Positions 45,053 through 53,748 of a stretch of DNA of 64,000 nucleotides are shown in pieces. The notes below the pieces were generated by a model. It did not search any database, had not been told where the DNA came from, and saw only the letters and a program-made list of their open reading frames with translations. Origin of the DNA: Microbulbifer guangxiensis. Lineage in GTDB: Bacteria; Pseudomonadota; Gammaproteobacteria; Pseudomonadales; Cellvibrionaceae. The stretch's first letter is position 1. The number at the start of each line of letters is the position of its first letter. The position numbers and the translations under genes are program-made. The stretch covers positions 443,997 through 507,996 of the forward strand of contig NZ_JAJSAQ010000001.1 of the NCBI RefSeq assembly GCF_021729075.1, read 5' to 3'.

Positions 45053-48000
45053 ATGTCGAAAGAATTCGCCGGAGAACTGCACAGCGCGCGCCAGCTGGCC
45101 CGCCAATATCTGCACGCCGACGAAAACCAGTGCGTCAGCGAACTGCTGGCGGCGCCGCGCCCCAACGAGACGACCCGCGCGAGGATCCTTGAGACCTCCC
45201 GTGATCTGGTGCGGGAGTCCCGCAAGCAACGCAGCAAGCGCGGCACCCTGGACGCATTCCTGCAGCAGTTCGGCCTCTCCAATAAGGAAGGGGTCGCACT
45301 GATGTGCCTGGCGGAATCCCTGCTGCGGGTGCCCGACGCGGATACTGCCGACAAACTGATCGCAGAGAAAGTGCATTCCGGCAACTGGTCCAGCCACCGT
45401 GGCCAGTCCGACTCCCTGTTCGTGAACGCCTCCACCTGGGGCCTGATGCTCACCGGCAGCATCGTCGAGCTGGACCCGGACATTACCGAAAAGCCTTCCC
45501 ACTGGATGAAGCGCCTGGTCAGCCGTATGGGAGAGCCGATGGTGCGCACCTCCATGATGCAGGCGATGAAGATCATGGGTGGCCAGTACGTGCTGGGCCG
45601 CACCATCGAGGAGGCCCTCAAGCGCGGTCCGGCGGAAAACGAGCCCGGCACCCGCTTCTCTTTCGATATGCTCGGAGAAGGCGCCCGCACCATGGCGGAC
45701 GCCCAGCGCTACTTCGACGCCTACATGATGGCCATCGAGGCGATCGGCAAGGACAACGACAAGCGCGACGTGGTGGAGGCCAACGGCATCTCCATCAAGC
45801 TTTCTGCCCTGCACCCGCGCTACTCGGTCCTGCAGCGTGAGCGTGTCATGCAGGAGCTGCTGCCGAAGGTGAAGGAACTTTGCCTGGCCGCTGCCAAGTA
45901 CGACATGGGCCTCAACATCGATGCCGAGGAAGCCGACCGCCTGGATGTCTCCCTGGATATCTTCGAGGCACTGGCCCGCGACCCGGAGCTGCGTGACTGG
46001 CAGGGGCTGGGCTTCGTGCTGCAGGCTTACCAGAAGCGCGCCCCGCACGTGGCCGACTGGCTGATCGCCCTGGGCCGAGACACCGGCCGCAAGGTCATGG
46101 TGCGCCTGGTAAAAGGCGCCTACTGGGATACCGAGATCAAACACGCCCAGCAGATGGGCCTGAGCGATTACCCGGTCTATACCCGCAAATGCCACACCGA
46201 CCTGTCCTACCAGGTCTGCGCCAAGAAACTGCTGGACGCCCGTGACGCCATCTACCCGCAGTTCGCCACCCACAATGCCTACACCGTGGGCCTGATTCTG
46301 GAAATGGCCGGCGACGAGGGCAACTACGAGTTCCAGCGCCTGCACGGTATGGGACACCTGCTGTATGCCCAGTTGGAAAAGGTGCACGGCAAGCGTGTAC
46401 CGGTACGGGTCTACGCCCCGGTGGGCGCGCACAAAGACCTGCTGCCCTACCTGGTACGCCGGCTGCTCGAAAACGGTGCCAACAGCTCCTTCGTCAACCG
46501 CTTTATGGACGAGGCTACTCCGGTGGAGGAACTGGTGAAGGACACCATCGAACAGAGCGAAAACTGCAAGCCGTTCCGCCACCCGCAAATTCCCGTTCCG
46601 GCGGATATCCTGCTCGGCGGCGAACCGCTGCCGCGCAAGAACTCCCACGGCATCGAACTGACCGACCCGCTGGACGCCGAGCCCCTGCTGGAAGCAGTCA
46701 GCAACATGCGTGGCAAACAGTTCAAGGGCGGCCCGATCATCAAAGGCGTGATGGGCGCAGCCGATGAGCCGGTCCTCAACCCGGCCACCGGCGATGTGGT
46801 TGGCTACACCGCCAATGCCGATAAGCACCAGATCGACGCTGCCTACCAGGCCGCGTCCGAGGCCCAGGTGGCCTGGGATCGTCTGGGTGGCGAGGCCCGA
46901 GGCAAGATACTCGACCGCATTGCCGACCTGTACGAAGAGCACATGAATGACCTCACGGCACTGGTGTGCCTAGAGGCCGGCCGCACACTCAATGACGGCA
47001 TTTCTGAAGTACGCGAGGCGGTGGATTTCTGCCGCTACTATGGCAACGGCGCGCGCCTGCACTTTGGCGAACCCCGCGACCTGCCCGGACCCACCGGCGA
47101 GAGCAACCAGCTGTACCTGACCGGACGCGGTGTATTCGTGGCCATCAGCCCGTGGAACTTCCCGCTGGCCATCTTTACCGGCCAGGTGGTTGCCGCGCTC
47201 GCTGCCGGTAACGCCGTGCTGGCGAAGCCCGCAGAGCAGACTCCGCTCATCGCAGCGCGAGCCGTCGAACTGATGCACGAGGCAGGTGTACCCAAGGAAG
47301 TGCTGCACTTGATCACCGGAACCGGCGCCGCCGTCGGTGCACCGCTGATCGAGGACCCGCGCCTGGCCGGCGTAGCCTTCACCGGCTCCACCGAGACCGC
47401 GCGCCTGATCAACAAGCAGCTGGCGGACAAGGAAGGCCCCATCACGCCGCTGATCGCCGAAACCGGCGGCCAGAATGTGATGATCGTCGACTCCACCGCC
47501 CTGCCCGAGCAGGTGGTGGATGATGTGATCCAGTCCGCCTTCCTGAGCGCCGGCCAGCGCTGCTCGGCACTGCGGATTCTGTGCGTCCAGGATGTCATCG
47601 CCGACAACCTGCTGAACATGCTGAAAGGCGCCTGTGAAGAGCTGACTCTGGGCGATCCGTCCGGGCTCTCCACCGATATCGGTCCGGTGATCGACGAAAA
47701 GGCCCTCGGCCTGCTGGAGAAACACCGCGAGCGCATGGCCAGCGAAGCCAAGCCGCTGTTTGCCTTCGACGAGGGCAAGAAGCCGGCCAGGGGCACCTTC
47801 TTCGGCCCGCAGGTGGTAGAGATCGAGGATTTCTCGCTGCTCAAGCGCGAGGTGTTCGGCCCCTTCCTGCACGTGGTGCGTTTCAAGGCAGGCGAGCTGG
47901 AGGACACTATCCGCCGGATTAACGCCACTGGTTACGGCCTCACCTTCGGGCTGCACTCCCGCATCGAGGGCCGGGCTCACGCGGTATTCAAACGCGTCAA

Positions 48001-48199
48001 CGTGGGTAACTGCTACGTGAATCGTGACATGGTAGGTGCAGTCGTCGGTGTGAACCCGTTCGGCGGCCAGGGCCTGTCCGGCACCGGTCCGAAAGCGGGC
48101 GGCCCGCATTACCTGTTCCGCTTCGCCGAGGAGAAGACCAAGACCATCAATACCGTGGCCACGGGCGGCAACACACAGCTGTTCTCCCTGCAGCAGTAA
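45053..48199 (+). CDS. putA: bifunctional proline dehydrogenase/P5C dehydrogenase PutA
   Basis: Oxidises proline to glutamate in two steps, 1048 residues. The FAD proline dehydrogenase barrel covers about residues 80-480 (NIDAEEADRLDVSLDIFE, RLVKGAYWDTEIKHAQ, FATHNAYTV). The NAD-dependent aldehyde dehydrogenase half covers about 540-1010 (AISPWNFPLAIFTGQ, AFTGSTETARL, IAETGGQNVMIVDS, catalytic Cys in SAGQRCSALR). The N-terminus is helical and has no ribbon-helix-helix domain, and the C-terminal extension of long PutAs is absent. This is therefore a catalytic-only PutA without the self-repressing function of enteric PutA. A GGGAG box precedes the ATG. Confidence 0.95.
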   Translation: MSKEFAGELHSARQLARQYLHADENQCVSELLAAPRPNETTRARILETSRDLVRESRKQRSKRGTLDAFLQQFGLSNKEGVALMCLAESLLRVPDADTADKLIAEKVHSGNWSSHRGQSDSLFVNASTWGLMLTGSIVELDPDITEKPSHWMKRLVSRMGEPMVRTSMMQAMKIMGGQYVLGRTIEEALKRGPAENEPGTRFSFDMLGEGARTMADAQRYFDAYMMAIEAIGKDNDKRDVVEANGISIKLSALHPRYSVLQRERVMQELLPKVKELCLAAAKYDMGLNIDAEEADRLDVSLDIFEALARDPELRDWQGLGFVLQAYQKRAPHVADWLIALGRDTGRKVMVRLVKGAYWDTEIKHAQQMGLSDYPVYTRKCHTDLSYQVCAKKLLDARDAIYPQFATHNAYTVGLILEMAGDEGNYEFQRLHGMGHLLYAQLEKVHGKRVPVRVYAPVGAHKDLLPYLVRRLLENGANSSFVNRFMDEATPVEELVKDTIEQSENCKPFRHPQIPVPADILLGGEPLPRKNSHGIELTDPLDAEPLLEAVSNMRGKQFKGGPIIKGVMGAADEPVLNPATGDVVGYTANADKHQIDAAYQAASEAQVAWDRLGGEARGKILDRIADLYEEHMNDLTALVCLEAGRTLNDGISEVREAVDFCRYYGNGARLHFGEPRDLPGPTGESNQLYLTGRGVFVAISPWNFPLAIFTGQVVAALAAGNAVLAKPAEQTPLIAARAVELMHEAGVPKEVLHLITGTGAAVGAPLIEDPRLAGVAFTGSTETARLINKQLADKEGPITPLIAETGGQNVMIVDSTALPEQVVDDVIQSAFLSAGQRCSALRILCVQDVIADNLLNMLKGACEELTLGDPSGLSTDIGPVIDEKALGLLEKHRERMASEAKPLFAFDEGKKPARGTFFGPQVVEIEDFSLLKREVFGPFLHVVRFKAGELEDTIRRINATGYGLTFGLHSRIEGRAHAVFKRVNVGNCYVNRDMVGAVVGVNPFGGQGLSGTGPKAGGPHYLFRFAEEKTKTINTVATGGNTQLFSLQQ

Positions 48200-48228
48200 C
48201 AAGCCGGGTTGTCAGATCCAAAATCAAT

Positions 48229-48256
48229 GAGAGCGGCCAATGGCCGCTCTCTTTTT
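48229..48256 (+). terminator. strong rho-independent terminator after putA
   Basis: Ten-bp perfect stem GAGAGCGGCC/GGCCGCTCTC with a 3-nt loop, followed by TTTTT at 48252-48256. Confidence 0.92.
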
Positions 48257-48275
48257 GTCTACCGGTAAGTTCAGC

Positions 48276-50153
48276 TTACTCGTATATGTGTAACCACAGG
48301 TCGTCGCCGGTACCGTTATCATTAATGGCATATTCGAAGGCATCTTTAGGATAACGTATACCCTCCCCCGACACGCTGCTGTTGTAGCTCCCCCACTTGA
48401 CCAGGTCCCACTGGCCGAAAGGGTCGTTCACGGTGTAATACTCGCCATCAAAATCCGTGACCACCATGATGTGCCCGGGCGGCGTAAACCAACCGTGCAC
48501 AATGGCAAGTTTTCCCGAGCTAACGGCAGTCCGCAGCTCGTCAATGGTTCCATTGGTTTTGCTGAGCGCACGTTTGCCGCTGCCAGCACGGCGGGCCATC
48601 TCATTAAAGCCCCACTCCAGATCCGGCACTGTCTGCAGTACACCGCCGAGTTCTTCATAAAGGTAATCGGGGCTTCGGCCATTCACACTCGGGTCGGTAA
48701 AACCGAAGTAATCGGTGACCATTGCCAGCGATGTGACTGAGCAGGTGCCATAGGGATCATAATAGTTCTCTGTCTGCTGCCAGTAGGGCACTTCCACCGG
48801 CACCTCGCTCTCATCACCAGTGTGCTCGCCCAGATAGTCGGTTAACGTGTTGTTACCATCATTACATTCGGTAGCATCGAAAACAGACATGTCCCAATCC
48901 ACATTGGCCCAGTCGTCCCAGACCGCCTGCGGAACCGAGCCACCGGGTACCCGCCAGATCGAGGCGTTGGGTCCTGCAGCAGCCAGAAAGTCATTGAGCT
49001 GTTCCGGTGAAATCTGGTCGTACTCTGTTGAAACAATATGCCAGATCGGCTTCTCGGCGCCGAGCTGCCTGTACTCGCAATTGCCCACACCGACCCAGTA
49101 CTTGACCGCGTCCATGTAGCTTCCACCCCAGACCTCCACATAAGTTTGTGGCATATGGAAATCCACATACTGGTCAATGATGCCGACATTCATCCCCTGG
49201 TCCAGCGGGTTACCCCAAGTGGTTGTGCCTATCGGGAAGCCTGGCGCTGCGTAGCCCGCATCGACGGCATCCTGTCGCGCCGCATGAAAGGCCTGGTAGA
49301 GCGAATGTAACTCGCTGGTGGTATTGTTGAACTCGACCTCCACGTCGAGCACTAAGCCGACATAACCATATTTCGCTGCGTAGTACAGAGCATCGGCCTG
49401 ACGCGCATAGTCCTGCGGGTAGTTATAAGACCATGCCCAGGGTTCAATCCCCCGGGAGCGATAAATGTCGGCGGTTTCCGTGGAACAGACATCCATAAAG
49501 AGATCACAGTTCTGCGTACCGTCTGCAATCTTGATAAAGATCCGCTTCACACCCAGTGCTGCCAGCTCGTCGGCGAGCTGGGTGTGCGTCCTGTTCAACC
49601 CGGCCTCATCGATATACCAGAGCCAGGCCCCGAATTTGTTTACCAGTGGCTCCCCTGAAGAGGGTGTGTTGCTGTCCAGCTGGTCTTTGACCTGGAGATA
49701 AAACCCTGCAGACCAGCGATTGGTGAAGCAGGCTGTCCCACCGCCAAGCAGCTCACATGCTGCAACCTCTTCAGCGCTGAAGTTGCCGTAAATATTGTTG
49801 GCGGCTCCTTCCACCTGCTCGAAGCAGTGATTCCCATAAGTCGGTGATCTCACGCTGTCATCTGGGCAATCCCCGGTGCCACGGAGGTTCTGTGTGAATG
49901 ATTTGGACCAACGGAGCACCTGAATATCGGTACCTTGAACGGAATAGGTATAAGTATTCGTACAGGCACTACCACCACCATAAGCAACACATCGTTGCAC
50001 CATCGTATTGGTGAAGGGGCCAAAAGCATTGATCTCATTGCTGCAGAAGTCGAGGTCGCCATCAAACATGGCACCATCGGGGCAAAGCGCATACACCTCA
50101 CCGCTCACCGTCAACAGCAAAGCCAGCCAAAGCTTTCTGAATAACATGATCAT
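48276..50153 (-). CDS. secreted protein with barrel-like domain and C39-like cysteine peptidase domain
   Basis: Exported protein of 625 residues with signal peptide MIMLFRKLWLALLLTVSGEVYA. Residues 23-170 contain two related Cys-containing segments (RCVAYGGGSACTN and ACELLGGGTACFTN, each following CPDG/CPDD-type motifs), probably a duplicated disulfide domain. Residues 175-430 look like an alpha/beta barrel (GAWLWYIDEAGLN, GVKRIFIKIADG, IEPWAWSYNYP, GLVLDVEVEF, DQYVDFHMPQTYVEVW), similar in style to glycoside-hydrolase-like or DUF1906-type barrels. Residues 455-625 are a peptidase C39-like domain, with Cys471 in YGTCSVTS, His561 in PGHIMVV and Asp577 in VNDPFG. I do not recognise this full architecture. 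A cell-wall or peptide-cleaving exoenzyme is plausible. It may have arrived by transfer, but codon use was not computed. Confidence 0.72.
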   Translation of the reverse strand: MIMLFRKLWLALLLTVSGEVYALCPDGAMFDGDLDFCSNEINAFGPFTNTMVQRCVAYGGGSACTNTYTYSVQGTDIQVLRWSKSFTQNLRGTGDCPDDSVRSPTYGNHCFEQVEGAANNIYGNFSAEEVAACELLGGGTACFTNRWSAGFYLQVKDQLDSNTPSSGEPLVNKFGAWLWYIDEAGLNRTHTQLADELAALGVKRIFIKIADGTQNCDLFMDVCSTETADIYRSRGIEPWAWSYNYPQDYARQADALYYAAKYGYVGLVLDVEVEFNNTTSELHSLYQAFHAARQDAVDAGYAAPGFPIGTTTWGNPLDQGMNVGIIDQYVDFHMPQTYVEVWGGSYMDAVKYWVGVGNCEYRQLGAEKPIWHIVSTEYDQISPEQLNDFLAAAGPNASIWRVPGGSVPQAVWDDWANVDWDMSVFDATECNDGNNTLTDYLGEHTGDESEVPVEVPYWQQTENYYDPYGTCSVTSLAMVTDYFGFTDPSVNGRSPDYLYEELGGVLQTVPDLEWGFNEMARRAGSGKRALSKTNGTIDELRTAVSSGKLAIVHGWFTPPGHIMVVTDFDGEYYTVNDPFGQWDLVKWGSYNSSVSGEGIRYPKDAFEYAINDNGTGDDLWLHIYE

Positions 50154-50609
50154 TTCCTCGAAGTTATTGTTGTTTTGGTCGTTGAGTGCACGGGGCAGAC
50201 TGGAAATCCCGGCCCCACCAGAGCAGCCAAAGTATTTATAGGCATGGGGGGTGCCCGATCGTTAGCCAGCAGCTATCGGCCTGAACGATCAAGCCGTTAA
50301 CTTTAACGTCACAAAGATGAACCTGATCTCAAAGATCTGGGGAATAGACGCCCGACGAGGGTATATCGCGATTGTACTAACCGAGGTTTTGGCACCCTTC
50401 TCGTCGTCTCTGCTAATGGACATTTGAGAAACTTACTTTCTGACCACGCAGTGAAGGACGTTGGGGAGAAAGGCCGGAGGGGGCATTCTTGACTGGCAAA
50501 AAAAGAGCCGGGGCTAGCCCGGCTCGAAGAAAGTCCTGTGAGATTGCCGAATATCAACAGGTCAGTTGAAGTCTTTGACCACCTTTCTTTGCGAAAGGTC
50601 AAAAATTCA
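50154..50609. other. 456-bp intergenic region
   Basis: No convincing coding frame. It contains the upstream region of the secreted C39-like protein at its left end and the terminator of the glycine-zipper gene near its right end. The middle (about 50230-50490) is less GC-rich than its surroundings and shows no clear element. Confidence 0.6.
50498..50525 (-). terminator. rho-independent terminator for the glycine-zipper lipoprotein gene
   Basis: On the minus strand, GAGCCGGGC and GCCCCGGCTC form a hairpin (50505-50525) followed by TTTTTTT. It lies about 85 nt downstream of the stop at 50610. Confidence 0.85.
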
Positions 50610-51002
50610 TCAATTTAATACCCGATATCCGCGACCGCGCAGACAGTTTCTGACGATGCGCCCCTCCTCGGTGTAGGAACTGCCTACACCGGACACTCCA
50701 CCGAGCAGGGCCCCGGCTCCGGCTCCGGCTGCCGCGGCACCGCTGGTATCGCCGACAATGGCCCCCAGTGCGCCACCCAGTAGCGCCCCACCGGCGGCGC
50801 GGGCCACTCCCCGGCGGCCGGCATCAGCGCGGGCATAGTAGGCGTTGGACCGGCAGTCCATGAGATCCCGCTGGTACTGGGAGATGTTGACGCCCTGGGT
50901 ATCGATCACGATCCCACCGGCGCCCGGGACCTGCTCCTGGGTAACGCAACCCACAGCGAGGACGGTGCTGAGGCCGATGGCGGAGAGCATTGCAAGTTTC
51001 AT
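50610..51002 (-). CDS. glycine-zipper lipoprotein
   Basis: Small envelope protein of 130 residues. The signal sequence MKLAMLSAIGLSTVLAVGC ends in a lipobox-like site. Residues 72-107 form a glycine-zipper stretch (GGALLGGALGAIVG, then AGAGAGALLGG), which in such proteins packs into or against a membrane. Two cysteines (CRSNAYY and NCLRGRGY) could form a disulfide. The family is common in Gram-negative bacteria and has no firm function. It is a single-gene unit with its own terminator. Confidence 0.8.
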   Translation of the reverse strand: MKLAMLSAIGLSTVLAVGCVTQEQVPGAGGIVIDTQGVNISQYQRDLMDCRSNAYYARADAGRRGVARAAGGALLGGALGAIVGDTSGAAAAGAGAGALLGGVSGVGSSYTEEGRIVRNCLRGRGYRVLN

Positions 51003-51164
51003 AGCGCAACCTCGTTCTGTACTGACGGCTGCTTCCTGCCTCGATTCATTTCGCCCGGCTCCAACCGTTGCCTTCCGTTGCCGACCCGAACGTTACAGGC
51101 GCCGAAAGTGACGCCTCTTTCCACTTAGGTTTAGACGCCCGAGGGAAACGGCGCCAGCGAGCGG

Positions 51165-51193
51165 CCAAAAAAAAGCTGACCAAAAGGTCAGCT
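51165..51193 (-). terminator. rho-independent terminator of the ChrR-linked lipid operon
   Basis: Perfect eight-bp arms AGCTGACC/GGTCAGCT (51174-51181 and 51186-51193) with a 4-nt loop. On the minus strand they are followed by eight T. It lies 30 nt past the last gene of the operon. Confidence 0.92.
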
Positions 51194-51222
51194 CAAGGGG
51201 TTGCTACCCTCCGGACGCAAGT

Positions 51223-51930
51223 TCAGTACCGGTAGTCAATTCGCAAGCGCTGGCTGTCAGCCTGGGCATCCAACAGGTTGGTAACGCCATCGAACAACAG
51301 CAGGCGGCGGCTTCCGCGGTCATATTCCAGATACAGGTCCCCGGCGAACATGCGTAGCAGGGCCTGGTCCAGCTCAACCCTCAGGCAGAGCTTCTGTGCC
51401 TGCCCCCCACCGGCACAACCGACCTGCCGTGCCCGAAGGGGAATAGCGCGGCCATGCAGCGGTGAGGCAAACGCAAACGAAACCGTCTGTGCGGCCGAGA
51501 GCTGGCTCCAGTTATTGCGGACGAAGGTGTCAAAACCCGCGTCGGCAACGTCCACGACTGCAGTAGGCAGTGTCTCCACCTCCCAGCCACTATTGGCCGC
51601 GTCCCGGTACCGCAATTCCACCTGGCCACCACGGGGCTGCACGATGCGCTGCTCTCCATGGCGATAGTCCTGCTGCACCACTCCGGGCACGGTCGAGTTG
51701 ACACCGCTGAGACGCTTCTCGGCAATCCGGTGACCCTGTGGGGTGTAATAAAGCACCCGCCGCTCATTCCCCTGCGCGGGCAAGTGGTATTCACAGTAAA
51801 CCAGTGCACCGCTGCCGGGATTCCTGGCCTGCCCCACGGCAAAAGCCTCACCCTCGTAGCCGCAGCTGGCCGTGGCCTGTCCACTCACGGCAACGAGCGC
51901 CGTAACAAATAAAAACAGCAACTTACGCAT
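51223..51930 (-). CDS. exported protein of unknown function, last gene of the lipid operon
   Basis: Protein of 235 residues with a signal peptide (MRKLLFLFVTALVAVSGQATA). The mature part is beta-rich with four Cys, in SCGYEG, VYCEYH, VGCAGG and KLCLRV, which could form two periplasmic disulfides. I do not recognise a domain. ATG 51930 has a GAGG box and overlaps the end of the DUF2878 gene by 8 bp, so the two are coupled. Its stable place at the end of a stress-responsive lipid operon suggests a periplasmic role linked to membrane lipid change. Confidence 0.7.
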   Translation of the reverse strand: MRKLLFLFVTALVAVSGQATASCGYEGEAFAVGQARNPGSGALVYCEYHLPAQGNERRVLYYTPQGHRIAEKRLSGVNSTVPGVVQQDYRHGEQRIVQPRGGQVELRYRDAANSGWEVETLPTAVVDVADAGFDTFVRNNWSQLSAAQTVSFAFASPLHGRAIPLRARQVGCAGGGQAQKLCLRVELDQALLRMFAGDLYLEYDRGSRRLLLFDGVTNLLDAQADSQRLRIDYRY

Positions 51931-52438
51931 GGGGCACCTCACTGAATATCTGGCGGCGGGCAAGCCAGGTCGTAAAGGGCAGGTACATTGCCCAGAATAT
52001 TACGAGCACGCCAACAGAGAGGATCACCGGCTGGCTGAATTCGACGGTGCCATTCAGCCAGGAGCCGGTCCAGTAACTGAAAGGTCCGAAAAACGCCCCA
52101 AGTGCCGCAGCCAGCCAGGCGCTTTTCTGCAGGAAAAACATGCTGTAGCGCAATGCCGTGGCGAAGTTGACCCACAGCAGCATGAGCCAGGGCGGTGGAA
52201 ATGGGGAGCCGTTGTCGTTGACCAGCAGGCCGGTGGAAAATACCACGGTGTCCATGGCCACGCCGGTCAACCAGATCGCAGCCACCCAGAGCCACTCCCG
52301 CGGCTTGTTGGCGACGACAAACAGGTGGATCAGCAGGTTCGCCAGTGTGAACGCCAGGATGATCGCTACGCTGTCGACCAGCACACAGAGGGGCCAGGCA
52401 ATGTCAAAAAGGACAGCATTGACGGCAAAGCGCCACAT
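51923..52438 (-). CDS. DUF2878 family membrane protein
   Basis: Inner-membrane protein of 171 residues with five or six hydrophobic helices. Charged loops with KPREWLW and the pattern SPFPPPWLMLLWVNFATALRYS are features of the DUF2878 family. Function is unknown, but members recur beside cyclopropane-fatty-acid-synthase-like and DUF1365 genes. It lies 23 bp after the methyltransferase gene and overlaps the following gene by 8 bp. Confidence 0.75.
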   Translation of the reverse strand: MWRFAVNAVLFDIAWPLCVLVDSVAIILAFTLANLLIHLFVVANKPREWLWVAAIWLTGVAMDTVVFSTGLLVNDNGSPFPPPWLMLLWVNFATALRYSMFFLQKSAWLAAALGAFFGPFSYWTGSWLNGTVEFSQPVILSVGVLVIFWAMYLPFTTWLARRQIFSEVPHA

Positions 52439-52461
52439 TTGCCCCTTCCCCCTCGCCGGAA

Positions 52462-53748
52462 TCAGGAGGGCAGCGCTTTACAGCGCGGCTTGGCCATGAC
52501 GAACTGTGCGGTGCTGATCACCCGCTCGAGGAAACCGCCCTCGCAATAGCAGAGATAAAAATCCCACATACGAACGAAGCGATTGTCAAAGCCCTGCCGC
52601 TTGACCTCCTCAATCTGCTCGAAAAAGGCGTCACGCCAGGCGCGCAGCGTGCGCGCATAGTGGAAAGTGATATCTTCAAGGGCGACGATCTGCATGTCCG
52701 TGTTATCGGCCACGTGGTCTGCCACCACCTGGTTGGACGGCAGGCAGCCTCCCGGGAAGATGTAGCGCTGGATAAAGTCCACTTCCTTGCGGTAGCGGTG
52801 GTAGCGCTGGTCCTGGATTGTGATCGCCTGCATCACCATCAGGCCATCATCTTTCAGCAGGTGGCTGCACTGGGAGAAGAAATTGCGGTGATAATCGTGG
52901 CCGACAGCCTCAATCATCTCAATCGAAACCAGCTTGTCATACTGGCCCTGCAGGTCGCGATAATCCTTGAGTAGCAGCGTAATCTGGTCTTGCAGACCCT
53001 CGCGGGCAACCCAGGCTTTGGCGTACTCGAATTGCTCGCGGGAAATGGTCGTCGTGGTCACACGACAGCCGTAGCGTTTGGCGGCGTGGATGGCCATCGC
53101 GCCCCAGCCGGTACCGATCTCCAGCAGGTGGTCCGAAGGGCTCAATTGCAGTTTCTGGCAAATGCGCTCCAGCTTGTGTACGGATGCCTCGGCCAGGGTT
53201 GCATCCTCGCGGGGAAATATCGCTGACGAATACATCATGGATTCGTCAAGGAACAGCCGGAAGAAATCATTGCCCAGGTCATAGTGGGCGGCAATGTTCT
53301 TTTTGGACCCCCGACGGCTGTTTGCATTCATCGCATGCAACACTTTCAGGAAGGCTTTACTCACAAAGCTCCAGCGTGAATCCATATTTTCCAGCAATGC
53401 CATGTTACCGACCATCAGCCGGATCACATCGACCAGTGACGGGGAACTCCAGGCGCCCTGCATATAGGCTTCGCCGGAGCCGACGGTGCCATTGAGGAGT
53501 ACCTGGGTATAGGTGCTAGCATCGTGGACACGAATCGTTGCACAGACCTCGGCGCTTTCTGCCGGCTCACCAAACTGATAACGCTTCCCGCCCTCTTCCA
53601 CCACCAGGTGGCCACGGCCGATGGTCTGCAGCTTGGTCAACACCAGACGCCGGGCCAGTGACTCGAGCCAGTTCTCCTTTTCTTCAGAGAGCTGTGGAAG
53701 GCTGCCTGCCGGGTTGGGATTGGTAGAGCTTGCTTGAACGGATTTCAT
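52462..53748 (-). CDS. cyclopropane-fatty-acyl-phospholipid synthase family methyltransferase
   Basis: SAM-dependent enzyme of 428 residues acting on unsaturated acyl chains of membrane phospholipids. The SAM-binding motif is LLEIGTGWGAMAIHAA; SREQFEYAKAW, SIEMIEAVGH and QAITIQDQRYHRYRKEVDFIQRYIFPGG are family blocks. The product may be a cyclopropane or, as in the Rhodobacter furan fatty acid pathway, a methylated chain. Its start overlaps the DUF1365 stop in an ATGA (53745-53748). Location in an RpoE/ChrR-linked operon favours a role in singlet-oxygen or membrane-oxidation response. Confidence 0.9.
   Translation of the reverse strand: MKSVQASSTNPNPAGSLPQLSEEKENWLESLARRLVLTKLQTIGRGHLVVEEGGKRYQFGEPAESAEVCATIRVHDASTYTQVLLNGTVGSGEAYMQGAWSSPSLVDVIRLMVGNMALLENMDSRWSFVSKAFLKVLHAMNANSRRGSKKNIAAHYDLGNDFFRLFLDESMMYSSAIFPREDATLAEASVHKLERICQKLQLSPSDHLLEIGTGWGAMAIHAAKRYGCRVTTTTISREQFEYAKAWVAREGLQDQITLLLKDYRDLQGQYDKLVSIEMIEAVGHDYHRNFFSQCSHLLKDDGLMVMQAITIQDQRYHRYRKEVDFIQRYIFPGGCLPSNQVVADHVADNTDMQIVALEDITFHYARTLRAWRDAFFEQIEEVKRQGFDNRFVRMWDFYLCYCEGGFLERVISTAQFVMAKPRCKALPS

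Noticed and set aside
45017-46942. Minus-strand open frame of 641 codons opposite putA
   Set aside because: Mirror of strongly conserved PutA codons, with no family motifs and no ribosome site.
50309-50602. Possible small gene of 97 codons on the minus strand between the C39-like and glycine-zipper genes
   Set aside because: No ribosome site, no recognisable domain, and it runs through the minus-strand terminator at 50498-50525.
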